This document shows positions 23,310 to 32,000 of a DNA stretch of 64,000 nt, piece after piece (position 1 is the stretch's first letter; each line of letters opens with the position of its first letter). The DNA is taken from positions 2,728,001 through 2,792,000 of the forward strand of contig CBDEVI010000002.1 in assembly GCA_965243625.1 (NCBI GenBank). The letters are read 5' to 3'. Origin of the DNA: JAJECS01 sp965243625 (GTDB taxonomy: Bacteria; Chloroflexota; UBA11872). Below the pieces are notes generated by a model, which was not told the origin of the DNA, ran no database searches, and was given only the letters and a program-made list of their open reading frames with translations. The position numbers and the translations under genes are program-made.

Positions 23310-24269
23310 ATGAGGGTGCTCATCACGGGCGCGGCCGGCATGTACGGCATCACCCTCACGCGCCGTCTCCTGGCCGACGATCCGCACGCCGAGGTGATCG
23401 GCGTGGACGACTTCTCGCGCCAATACCCCGGACCGGACCCGCTCACCGTCGAGGCGGCGCGCTGTGATCGGCTGACGGTCGTGACGGGTGACTTCGCGGA
23501 CCTATCCACCGAGCGCCTGGAGGACCTGGCGCCCGACGCGGTGGTGCACTACGCGGCCCGGATCTCGGTCCCCGAGTCCATGGACGATCCCGCCGGCTAC
23601 TTCGCCGCCAACGAGCAGGGGACCTTTCGCTTCGCTCACGCCATTGCCGGCATGCGGCGGCCGCCGCTGCTGGTCTATGCCTCGTCGCCCGAGGTTTACG
23701 GTGCGCCGGTGCGCGTGCCGATGGACGAGTGGCACCCGCTCCAGCCGCGGTCGGTCTACGCCGCCAGCAAGGTGGCCGGTGAGATGCACTGCCTGGCGAT
23801 CCACCGCTGGTGGGGACATCCGGTCGTCGTGATCCGCAACTTCAACACCTTCGGCCCCCATCAGAACCTCGTCGGCTATCCGGCCGTCATTCCGGCGTTC
23901 ATCGTGCGCGCGCTGCGCGGTGAGCCGCTGCGGGTGGAGGGCGGGGGAACCCAGACCCGCGACTTCATGTACATCGACGACGCGGTCGACGCGTATGCGC
24001 GTGTGCTCGCCGCCGGTCCGCGCCTGGCGGGCTCGGTCTTCAACATTGGCACCGGACAGGAAACCTCGATTCGCGATCTCGCCGAGCTCATCGTGCGTGC
24101 GACCGGCTCGACGAGCGCCGTGGAGGTCATGCCGGGTCGCCGCAGCGACCTGCCGGCGCTGTGCGCCGACACCGGCCGCATCGAGCGCGAGCTGGGCTGG
24201 CGCGCCGAGACGCCGCTGGCCAGCGGTATCGCGCGCATGGCGGACTGGCTGCGGGAGGTCGACGCCTGA
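23310..24269 (+). CDS. NAD-dependent epimerase/dehydratase (extended SDR)
   Basis: 319 aa. Nucleotide-binding GAAGMYGITLTRRLL (GxxGxxG), an acidic NAD-type end of strand 2 (VIGVDDFS), the active-site S...YAASK (SSPEVYG, then SVYAASKVAGEMHC), RNFNTFGPHQ, and the C-terminal QTRDFMYIDDAVDAY. This is the pattern of UDP-glucose 4-epimerase/dTDP-glucose dehydratase-like enzymes. The substrate cannot be fixed. It is followed directly by a second enzyme of the same family. Confidence 0.85.
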   Translation: MRVLITGAAGMYGITLTRRLLADDPHAEVIGVDDFSRQYPGPDPLTVEAARCDRLTVVTGDFADLSTERLEDLAPDAVVHYAARISVPESMDDPAGYFAANEQGTFRFAHAIAGMRRPPLLVYASSPEVYGAPVRVPMDEWHPLQPRSVYAASKVAGEMHCLAIHRWWGHPVVVIRNFNTFGPHQNLVGYPAVIPAFIVRALRGEPLRVEGGGTQTRDFMYIDDAVDAYARVLAAGPRLAGSVFNIGTGQETSIRDLAELIVRATGSTSAVEVMPGRRSDLPALCADTGRIERELGWRAETPLASGIARMADWLREVDA

Positions 24270-25192
24270 GCGCGCTCGTCACCGGCGGCGCCGGCTTCAT
24301 CGGGCGGCACGTGGTGGCCGAGTTGCTGCGGCGGGGTGAGCCGGTGCGCGTGCTCGACAACCTGTCGCGCAGCCGCGCAGCGAGCCTCGACGCCTTCGAA
24401 GGCGATCCGGCCTATCTCGGACTGATCCAGGCCGACGTCACCGACGCCGACGCCGCAAATGGCGCGGTGGCGGACGTGGACTCGGTCTATCACCTGGCCG
24501 CCGACGTCGCGGTCGGCGCCAGCGTGCGCGACCCGACCGCCGCCATGCGCGCCAACGTGCTGGGCACGCTGGTCGTGGCCGAGGCCGCGCGCCGCCGGGA
24601 CCTGCGCCTCGTCCTGGTGAGCACCTGTCACGTCTACGCGGCGGCCATCGAGCCGCTCGCGGAAGACGCTGCGGCGATCCCCGTGTCGCCCTACGCCGCC
24701 TCCAAGCTCGCCGCCGAAGTCATCCTGCAGAGCTACGCGCGGACCTATGGCCTGCGTTTGACTACGGTGCGCCCGTTCAACGTCTACGGCCCCTGGCAGC
24801 GCGACGACGCGGAGGGCGGCGTGGTCGCGCGGTTCCTGAGCGGCGATCTGGCCGGCGCGACGCTCGAGGTGCACGGCGACGGGGCGCAGACCCGCGACTT
24901 CGTCTACGTGGACGACTGCGCGCGCGGCATCGTCGACGCGGCGGCGGAGTCCGCGGTCGGCCTCACGCTGAATCTAGCTTCGGGCGCCGAAACTTCGATC
25001 GCCCAGCTTGCGCGCCTCATTGCGGGCGATCCCTCGCGCCTCCGCCACGTGCCGCACCCGCATCCCGAGGCCGAGGTCGCCCGCTACATCGGTGACGCGG
25101 CGTTGGCCCGCCAGGCGGTTGGCTGGACGCCGCGCGTGTATCTGGCGGACGGGCTGGCGCGGACGCGCGCATGGTTCGCCGGCCGTGCCTGA
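24266..25192 (+). CDS. NAD-dependent epimerase/dehydratase (extended SDR), second copy
   Basis: The fold begins at SALVTGGAGFIGRHVVAEL, immediately after the stop of the first epimerase. The in-frame CTG at 24266 overlaps that stop (CTGA) and is the only position that gives a normal N-terminus. The nearest conventional start is a GTG at 24161, which would add 35 residues inside the previous gene. The product is about 308 aa, with VYHLAADVAVGASVRDP, SPYAASKLAAEVI, RPFNVYGPWQ and QTRDFVYVDDCARGI. The two genes look like a tandem duplication that diverged, and they probably work on nucleotide sugars. Confidence 0.78.
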   Translation: MSALVTGGAGFIGRHVVAELLRRGEPVRVLDNLSRSRAASLDAFEGDPAYLGLIQADVTDADAANGAVADVDSVYHLAADVAVGASVRDPTAAMRANVLGTLVVAEAARRRDLRLVLVSTCHVYAAAIEPLAEDAAAIPVSPYAASKLAAEVILQSYARTYGLRLTTVRPFNVYGPWQRDDAEGGVVARFLSGDLAGATLEVHGDGAQTRDFVYVDDCARGIVDAAAESAVGLTLNLASGAETSIAQLARLIAGDPSRLRHVPHPHPEAEVARYIGDAALARQAVGWTPRVYLADGLARTRAWFAGRA

Positions 25193-25211
25193 AGTGCGGC
25201 CGAGTCCGGCC

Positions 25212-25217
25212 CTATGA
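25212..25217 (+). promoter_or_regulatory. Possible -10 box (TATGAT) upstream of the sigma factor gene
   Basis: TATGAT 80 bp before the GTG at 25298. A weak -35 (CTGAAG) lies 17 bp upstream. Confidence 0.3.
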
Positions 25218-25297
25218 TGGAATAGGCGGTCTCGCCTCCCCGGATAACGCTCGATCGCGCCACGCGTTACGACGCTGGCAGGACCGCCGCCCTGGAC

Positions 25298-25855
25298 GTG
25301 GATATCGCATCGCCCGAAGAGCATCTCGAAGCACTCATCGAGGCCTCCATGCGTCTCGACCGCGAGGCGTTTGGTGAGCTGTATCGCCTCTTTGCGCCCA
25401 AGATCCAGCGCTTCATTGCCTATCAGACCCATGACCGCGTCCTGGCCGAGGACCTCACCAACCAGACCTTCATCCGGGCCATGGACGCGATCGCGCGCTA
25501 CGAGCACCGCTCGACCGGCGAGTTCACGGCCTGGCTCTACCGCATCGCGAAGAACGTGGTGGTCGACCACTGGCGCGCGGCGCGCGACACGGTGCCCCTC
25601 GAAGAGGGCCTGCTGGCCAACCCGTCCGACACGTTGGACTCGCAGTTCGACGCCATCTCGCGGCGGGAAGAGCTGCGCAAAGCGATGCGGCATCTCACCG
25701 ACGATCAACGCGAAGTCATCACCTATCGCTTCGCCCTTGGATTGAGCCACGCCGAAATCGGCGGACTGATGGGCCGTAACGAGCCCGCCGTGCGCGCGTT
25801 GCAATTTCGGGCGATAGCCACGCTGCGCAACGTTTTGCAAGGGGACTCGGCATGA
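25298..25855 (+). CDS. ECF-type RNA polymerase sigma factor
   Basis: 185 aa from GTG 25298. Region 2: REAFGELYRLFAPKIQRFIA, the -10-recognition helix DLTNQTFIRAMDAIARY and FTAWLYRIAKNVVVDHWRA. Region 4: LTDDQREVITYRFALGLSHA, EIGGLMGRNEPAVRALQFRA, which is the helix-turn-helix for the -35. It is coupled to the next gene, whose ATG overlaps its stop (ATGA). In Chloroflexota such sigma factors are usually paired with DUF5667 membrane proteins that could act as their regulators. Confidence 0.9.
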   Translation: MDIASPEEHLEALIEASMRLDREAFGELYRLFAPKIQRFIAYQTHDRVLAEDLTNQTFIRAMDAIARYEHRSTGEFTAWLYRIAKNVVVDHWRAARDTVPLEEGLLANPSDTLDSQFDAISRREELRKAMRHLTDDQREVITYRFALGLSHAEIGGLMGRNEPAVRALQFRAIATLRNVLQGDSA

Positions 25856-28005
25856 GCCAGGAACTCCAGGCTGCTTTCGAAGAGAGCCTGGACCGCGTGC
25901 AGCGTGGCGAGGCGTCCCTCGACCAGGTGCTCCGCGACTACCCCGAAATGGCCGCGGACCTGCGCGAGCTCTTGGTGGTCGCGTTGGACCTCCAAGCCAT
26001 GACGCCGCCGCCGATGACGCCGGCCGAGATGGCCCGTGGACTCGCCCTCATCGATGAAGAGCTTCAACGGCGCGCCGCCGCACCGCCCCGGCCCATCACC
26101 TCGCTCTGGGATCGACTGATCCCGCGTCTACCGCCCCTGGCGCCGGTGCGCCTGGCCGGCGTGGTGGCCGCAGTCGCGGTGGCACTCGTGGCCTATGGCG
26201 GGGTCACGCTCGCCGCCGTCAACAGCGGTCCGGGCAGCGCGCTCTATGGCTATCGCCTATCTCTCGAGGAGCTGCGCGTCGCCTTCGTCGATGACAATGA
26301 GCGCGCAATCATCTATCTGGAGCACGCCGAGGCGCGGCTGCGCGAAATCGAGCTGTCGGCGCCCGTCGGCGACCGGACGGCCGTCCAGCACGCCATCGAT
26401 GCCTATCGGGACTCGCTGCGCAAGGGCGTGAGCGCGTTGAGCATTGCCAGCGCGGCTGCCGGGCCCGCCGACCGGGAGGACGCCGCGGCGGTCGTCGCGG
26501 ACTTCCGGAGCCGGCTGCAGGATCATCAATCGCGGCTCCAGGGTCTGACCGAAGCCTCGGCGCCCGACGTCCGCGAGCCGATCGCCGTGGCCAGCCAGTC
26601 GGCGGACGAGGGGCTCCTGGACGCACGCCGGGGACCGAACCTGGCGCTGCTGCCCACCGCGACTCCGGGAGTGGTGGCCGAATCTGCCGAGCCGCCGACG
26701 CCGTCCCCGGCACCGGCGACGACGGCCGCTCCGTCTCCGCCGCCCGCAACGGCCGCCCCCTCGCCGTCGCCGGCGCCAACCGCGCCGACCCAGGCGGCGC
26801 CTACGCCCACGCCAGCCGCGGAAACGCCGACACCGTCGCCCGCGCCGACCGAAACGCCGCCGTCGTCGGATCAGGTCGCCGTGGCCGAGCAGCAGACGGT
26901 GCTGGTTGGGCGACTCGACGCGCAAGATGACGCCCGGCTCTTGGTTTCGGGCATCGCGGTGCGCCTCCCAGGAGCCGACGAGCCGGCCGCGCAGGTTGAC
27001 CTGGCCATCGCCATTGGCGACTGGGTTCAGGTCGTGGCCGTCCTCGACAGTGACGGCCAGTTGCGATTGGTGAACCTGGGTCACGCTCCGACGCCGGAGC
27101 CCACCGAGACGCCAGATCCAACCGCGTCCCCGACGCCCGAGGCCACCGCCACGCCGGAGCCCACGGAAACTCCGGCCCCGGCGGAGTCACCGACGCCGGA
27201 AGCCACGCCGACGCCAGAGCCGACCGCGTCCCCCACGCCGGAGGCCACTGCCACGCCGGAGCCGACGGAAACCCCGGCGCCCACCGAGTCACCGACGCCG
27301 GAAGCTACGCCGTCGCCGGAGTCGACCGAAACCCCGACCCCCACCGAGTCGCCGACCCCGGAGACCACCCCGACGCCGGAGACCACGCCGACGCCCGAGC
27401 CGACGGAAACCCCGGCCCCGACGGAGTCACCGACCCCGGAGGCCTCACCTTCGCCCGAGCCGACGGAGTCACCGACCCCTGAGGCCACACCTTCGCCGGA
27501 GCCCACCGAAACTCCAGCTGCCAACGAGACGCCGACGCCGGAGCCGACGGCGACGCCCGAACCAACGGAGTCCCCGACACCCGAGGCCACACCAGAGCCC
27601 ACGGAAACTCCGACTCCGGAAGTCACACCCACGCCTGAGACAACGGAGACGCCGGCGCCGGAAACCACCCCCACGCCCGAGCCAACCGTCTCCGCCGAGG
27701 CGACCCCGGACGACGGCGAATCAGAGGTCGCGGTGGATCGCCTGCCAACGCTCCGCGGCATCGTCCAGAGCGTTGAGGGGAATGTCCTTCGAGTCGGCGG
27801 GGTGGAGTTCCGATTTCCGGACGACCCGGCGGATCTGGTGCCGGACAGCGTCGAGCCGGGCGCGGTCGTGCGGGTCGCCTACCGTGTCGACGCGACCAAT
27901 CCCGAAGTGCCGTTGCTGCTGGTGGTGATGGTCGAACTCATCGCGCCGGCGACCCAGGACGCCGCCGAGGCGGGCAGCGGCTCCCTGCCTCCGCCCGTAG
28001 GCTAG
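25852..28005 (+). CDS. DUF5667 membrane protein with long Pro/Thr/Glu repeat and DUF5666-like domains
   Basis: 717 aa. Residues 1-75 are a cytoplasmic helical region (AAFEESLDRVQRGEASLDQV). Residues 101-123 are a single transmembrane segment. Residues about 125-235 fit DUF5667 (SGPGSALYGYRLSLEELRVA, AIIYLEHAEARLREIE). A first P/T/S linker follows, then a small beta domain (QQTVLVGRLDAQDDARLLVS), then about 205 residues of tandem ETPTPEATPTPEP-type repeat (residues 413-618), and a C-terminal DUF5666-like domain (LRGIVQSVEGNVLRVGG). The C-terminal part would be extracytoplasmic on a long stalk. It overlaps the sigma factor gene; an anti-sigma role for the cytoplasmic N-terminus is inferred from this coupling. 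Confidence 0.75.
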   Translation: MSQELQAAFEESLDRVQRGEASLDQVLRDYPEMAADLRELLVVALDLQAMTPPPMTPAEMARGLALIDEELQRRAAAPPRPITSLWDRLIPRLPPLAPVRLAGVVAAVAVALVAYGGVTLAAVNSGPGSALYGYRLSLEELRVAFVDDNERAIIYLEHAEARLREIELSAPVGDRTAVQHAIDAYRDSLRKGVSALSIASAAAGPADREDAAAVVADFRSRLQDHQSRLQGLTEASAPDVREPIAVASQSADEGLLDARRGPNLALLPTATPGVVAESAEPPTPSPAPATTAAPSPPPATAAPSPSPAPTAPTQAAPTPTPAAETPTPSPAPTETPPSSDQVAVAEQQTVLVGRLDAQDDARLLVSGIAVRLPGADEPAAQVDLAIAIGDWVQVVAVLDSDGQLRLVNLGHAPTPEPTETPDPTASPTPEATATPEPTETPAPAESPTPEATPTPEPTASPTPEATATPEPTETPAPTESPTPEATPSPESTETPTPTESPTPETTPTPETTPTPEPTETPAPTESPTPEASPSPEPTESPTPEATPSPEPTETPAANETPTPEPTATPEPTESPTPEATPEPTETPTPEVTPTPETTETPAPETTPTPEPTVSAEATPDDGESEVAVDRLPTLRGIVQSVEGNVLRVGGVEFRFPDDPADLVPDSVEPGAVVRVAYRVDATNPEVPLLLVVMVELIAPATQDAAEAGSGSLPPPVG

Positions 28006-28103
28006 CGGTCCACCCGCCCCGGCCGTGGTTTCGAGTCCGGAGGCTCGCCGGCTGGCGTCGGCGGCATCTTGCCAATCTTTGCCAAACACCATAGCGTTGC
28101 CTT

Positions 28104-28343
28104 GTGAGCACGATGAACATCTCGCTTCCCCAGGCCCTCAAGTCCTTCGTGGACCGGCAGGTCAGGTCGCGCGGCTACAGCTCGTCGAGCGAATACGTCC
28201 GCGAATTGATCCGCAAAGACCACGATCTCCAGCGCCTGCACGACCTGCTACTCGAAGGCGCGGCGTCGCCGCCGGCGGTCACCGCCGATTCGGGCTGCTT
28301 CGGCCGGCTGCGCGATCGTGTGCGCGACGCCGGCGAGGGGTGA
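28104..28343 (+). CDS. parD: ParD-type antitoxin
   Basis: 79 aa from GTG 28104 (an ATG at 28113 is equally possible). MNISLPQALKSFVDRQVRSR then GYSSSSEYVRELIRKDHD is the ribbon-helix-helix DNA-binding core of the CC2985/ParD family. The C-terminal 35 residues would wrap the toxin. The stop overlaps the GTG of the toxin gene. Confidence 0.85.
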   Translation: MSTMNISLPQALKSFVDRQVRSRGYSSSSEYVRELIRKDHDLQRLHDLLLEGAASPPAVTADSGCFGRLRDRVRDAGEG

Positions 28344-28669
28344 CCAACAAGCCCGTTGTCCTTCGTGAGCGGGCGCGACGCGATGTCGACGAGGCCATCG
28401 AGCATTACCTGGCCGAGGCGCGCTCCGAAGTCGCGCTGGCCTTCATCGATGCGCTGGAGGAAGCCTTTCGCCGCATGGGAGAACACCCGGCAGCCGGTTC
28501 GCCGCGCTACGCGCTCGAGCTGAATGTCCCCGGCTTGCGCTCGCGGGTCGTGGGGGGATTTCCCAATCTCGTCTTCTACGTTGAGCGAGAGGCGGACATC
28601 GATGTGTGGCGGGTCCTGCACGCGGCGCGGGACACTCCGGCGTGGCTGCGGGAGCCGCTCGAGGGCTGA
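28340..28669 (+). CDS. parE: ParE/RelE-family toxin
   Basis: 109 aa from GTG 28340, overlapping the antitoxin stop by 4 bp (GTGA). LRERARRDVDEAIEHYLAE, then ALEEAFRRMGEHPAAGSPRY, VPGLRSRVVGGFPNLVFYV and DIDVWRVLHAARDTPAWL are the successive parts of the ParE fold (long N-terminal helical hairpin, then a beta sheet with RVLHxxRD at the end). Family members inhibit DNA gyrase. Together with 28104-28343 it forms a complete type II module. Confidence 0.85.
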   Translation: MTNKPVVLRERARRDVDEAIEHYLAEARSEVALAFIDALEEAFRRMGEHPAAGSPRYALELNVPGLRSRVVGGFPNLVFYVEREADIDVWRVLHAARDTPAWLREPLEG

Positions 28670-28673
28670 TCAC

Positions 28674-28690
28674 GGGCGGCGCAGCCGCCC
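28674..28690. terminator. Symmetric GC hairpin between convergent genes
   Basis: GGGCGGC-GCA-GCCGCCC between the end of parE and the end of the converging gene (28690). Same sequence design as at 12141-12157. No U-run. Confidence 0.4.
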
Positions 28691-29040
28691 TAGCCGATCC
28701 ACCCCAGGGCGCCCACCGCCACGGCAATCAAGAAGCCCAATCCCAAGCCGAGCACGCCGACGCCCGCGATGCGCACGGTCGTTCGCCATCCCACCTCGCG
28801 CTCGATGCGGGCCATGCGCGTGCTCATGGCCTCGAAGTGCGCCTCGTACTCCGCCAGGCGCGTTTGAAGCTGCGAGAGGGCCATTGCGTTGAGCCGCGGC
28901 AACTCGGCGGCCTCCCGGTCACCGGCGGTCCCCGGCTCGGTCCCGGACGCCATGCGCTGGGGCAGCTGCTCGATGACGTTGGCCAGCACCCGCTGCGTAA
29001 TCTGCTGCAGCACGGCGCGGGTCAGAAAGGATGCGGCCAT
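28690..29040 (-). CDS. Small membrane protein with coiled coil, unknown function
   Basis: 116 aa. The first 30 residues (LTRAVLQQITQRVLANVIEQ) are helical. Residues 50-84 are a coiled-coil-like segment (LSQLQTRLAEYEAHFEAMST, then RMARIEREVG). The C-terminus ends with one membrane segment (VRIAGVGVLGLGLGFLIAVA). I do not recognise a family. It is upstream of, and convergent to, the parDE pair, and on the same strand as the PMT/YYY gene that follows after 45 bp. Confidence 0.6.
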   Translation of the reverse strand: MAASFLTRAVLQQITQRVLANVIEQLPQRMASGTEPGTAGDREAAELPRLNAMALSQLQTRLAEYEAHFEAMSTRMARIEREVGWRTTVRIAGVGVLGLGLGFLIAVAVGALGWIG

Positions 29041-29085
29041 GAGGCCTCCTTCGCGTGAGGCCGAATTCTAGCCGCTGCGGTCGAC

Positions 29086-32000
29086 CTATCCCCGCGGGCC
29101 GGTCAAGAGACGCTCAGGCACCGGCGTCACGCGATAGATCGTGACGTCGCCGTCGGCATAGATCGGCGTCACGCCCAGGTCGCCCATGGCGTCGAATTTG
29201 GTCAAGGCGGGACCGTCGTGATGCGCGCGCTCCAGCGGGCCAACGTAGATCAAGTCCACGCCATACCGATCCAGCAGCGCGCGGGCGCGGAACCGGTTGT
29301 GCGTGTCGAACAGCTCCTGCACGTCGTCGATCCGCGCGTCCACGGCGTGCACATAGCCCCAGTGCTGCTGCCGCGCATGCCAGTCCCAGCCGACGACGGT
29401 GGGAAGGCCGGTGTAGACGGACGCGCGCCCGCCCCAGCGATAGATCGTGGTGGGGGCCTCCACGACGGTCGGCGCGCCCGTCACGTTGTTCCGCAGCCAC
29501 GTCACCGCGCGGGCGTCGGGCGTCAGGCTCACGGGCTTGCCCTCGTCCTGGATCTGGCCGCCGTCCATGAAGGCTTCCCCGTCCAGCGTGGCGGGCAGCG
29601 GCTGGATGCGGAGGTTCAGCTTGTGCGGGGTCGCCGCCGCCGGGTAGATCAAGGCCACCGCCAGGAGGCCGGCGAGCACGACGGCCCATCCCGCGCGCAG
29701 CGGCAGGGTCAAGGGCGATCGTCCCGCCCAGAGCGCCTGCGCAACCTGCGGCAGCGCGATCGCCGCTCCAAGCCCGGCCAGCACCCAGGCTTGCAGGTGA
29801 GACTTGAAGACCGTGTTGAGCCGGCCGATGTCGTCCCGCACGGCCACCACTTCCGGAATCGCCGTCAGCAGCGCCGCCGCGCCGAACAGCGCCAGCGGGA
29901 CGAGGACGTGCGGTCGGTCGCGCACGCGCCAGGCCGCCAGTCCCACCATTCCCACGAGACCTGCGAGCAACAGGCGGGCGGACCATGGTTCCGCCCCCCA
30001 GGCCAGCGCGGCCGCCAGCGCCCCGACCGCCAGCAGGGCCGGCACGGCGGCGGCTGCGGTAGGAAGGCTGCGATCACGCCCGCCCAGACGACCGACCAAC
30101 GCCGGCATGACCGTTCGCGCCGCCAGGGTGAGGACGACGGCGGTCGGCAGCCCAAAGATGAGCAGCCACTGAATCGCCGACGTGGTCTGCGGGGTGGGAA
30201 TCACGCCGCCGTAGAACTCGACGTAGTGCTGATGAAACGGCAGGAACAGCAGCTGGCTCGCGGCCACGAGTCCCGCGGCGGCCCCGGCCGTCAGCACGAT
30301 GACGGTTCGCCCGCCCAATCCGCCCCCGCGCCAGAGTCCGTAGGCCAGCGTGGCCAGCGTCACGACTAGATAGGTGGGAAAGTCCCACGGGTTGGTGACT
30401 CGGTGCAGCCCCAGCACGAGCGCCTGGAACGCCAGAACGGCGACCCATGAGGACCAGTGAACCGTCCCGCCCGTCCGCCGGCGCTCGCCCAGCGCCACCA
30501 GGGCCAGCGCCCCCAAGAGCGCCGCCGCCGTCGCCGCCAGGTTCATCAGATGCGGGTGAAGGTCGCCGTAGGTAAACGTGAACCACGGAAACTCGTTGAC
30601 GGTGTCCGGAATGACCCGCGTGGGCGCCCAGAGGTCGTAGTCGGCCGCCAGATCGCCGCCGATGGTGGCCGGAATCTGCGCCAGAACGCTCCACCCGGAG
30701 GTCGGGTCGGAGGCGTGGTTGCCCGCGACTTCCACGAGCTGCACCGCCGACTGCAAGTTGCCCGCCACGACCACCAACAGCGCCGCCGCGGCGCCTACGG
30801 CCACGGCCCGCCAACCCGGTCGCCGCAGCAAGGTCCACACGCCGTGACCCACGGCAAACACTCCGGCAACCATGGCGGCCGCGTAACCGGCCAACGCCAG
30901 GTTGTAGGCCGTGCCCGGCGGTACGCCCAGGACCCTGCTCAGCGCGGCCGTCGGCACGTGGCCGAAGTAGTAGTAGTTCAGGTGCCCCCCGGCGTACCAC
31001 GGGTCGTGCGGTGGGAACGTCGGCGTCCTGATGATGGCGTTGAGATGGGCGTAGTCCATGGGTTTCTCGCCGCCAAATACGGGGTGCCATAGATCGGGAT
31101 TCGCCGCGCGCAGCGCCAGGAACCCGGCCCACGCGACGAGGAACGAGACCTCGACAATGAGCGCGGTGCGCAGACGCGGAAGCAGCGCCGACCACGACCT
31201 TGCGCCGCGAGACCACACCGCGGCGGCCACCAGCGCCAGCACGCCGGCGCCGCCGACGATGCTGGGCGTGTCGAAGCGCGCCAGCCCCACGCTGGCCAGC
31301 CACCAGGCGGGCAGCACCGCCAGCGCCGGCGCCAGCACGCGCGCGGCGGCATAGCCGGCATCGGGCAGCATCCCAAGCGCCCGCGCCAGCAGCGGCCAGA
31401 GCGCCAGCGTGAGTGCCAGGCCCGTGCCGTACCAGGCCAGCACCGCGGCCCAGCCCTCGAGCGGACGTTCGCGATAGACGCCGGGCCATCCGGCGTCGCG
31501 CTGCACGGCGGCGGCGTCCTCCGGAGTAAAGAGGATTGGGGCCGATTGCGAGTCCTTGGGCAGCACCGGAACGGCCCCGCGCACGTCGACCTCCGCCAGG
31601 CTCGACTCCACCCGCGCGGCGACGTCGGGCGCGTCGCGGAGGAACACCGAGACGCGCGGGTGGTCGTAGACCGTGAACGCCTCTTCGGCGCTCGCATCGT
31701 CGATCGTCCATGGACCGAGCGACGGGCGCGACTCGAACTGCGCGGCCAGCCGGAACCCCAGCGTCCCGTCCCAGAGGGCGTCGTAGTAGCGGCCCGCCAG
31801 CGGATATCGCTGCGGCATGCGGGGAATCGTGGCCGCCCCGCGGTCGCTGGAGAGCACCACCACGTCGGCGGCGCCGAGCGCTCGAATCAGGTGGCCCCGC
31901 TTGTCGACGTTCTCTCGGTCGAAGACGCGCAGCTGGCTGAAGGCGTAGCGGTCGTGCGGCAGCCCGGGGAGCCCCAGCGGGAGCTGATCGTCCCAGTGCT

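Noticed and set aside
27091..27705. Non-coding minisatellite
   Set aside because: The repeated DNA stays in one frame of a coupled gene and encodes a regular Pro/Thr/Glu stalk with third-base variation.
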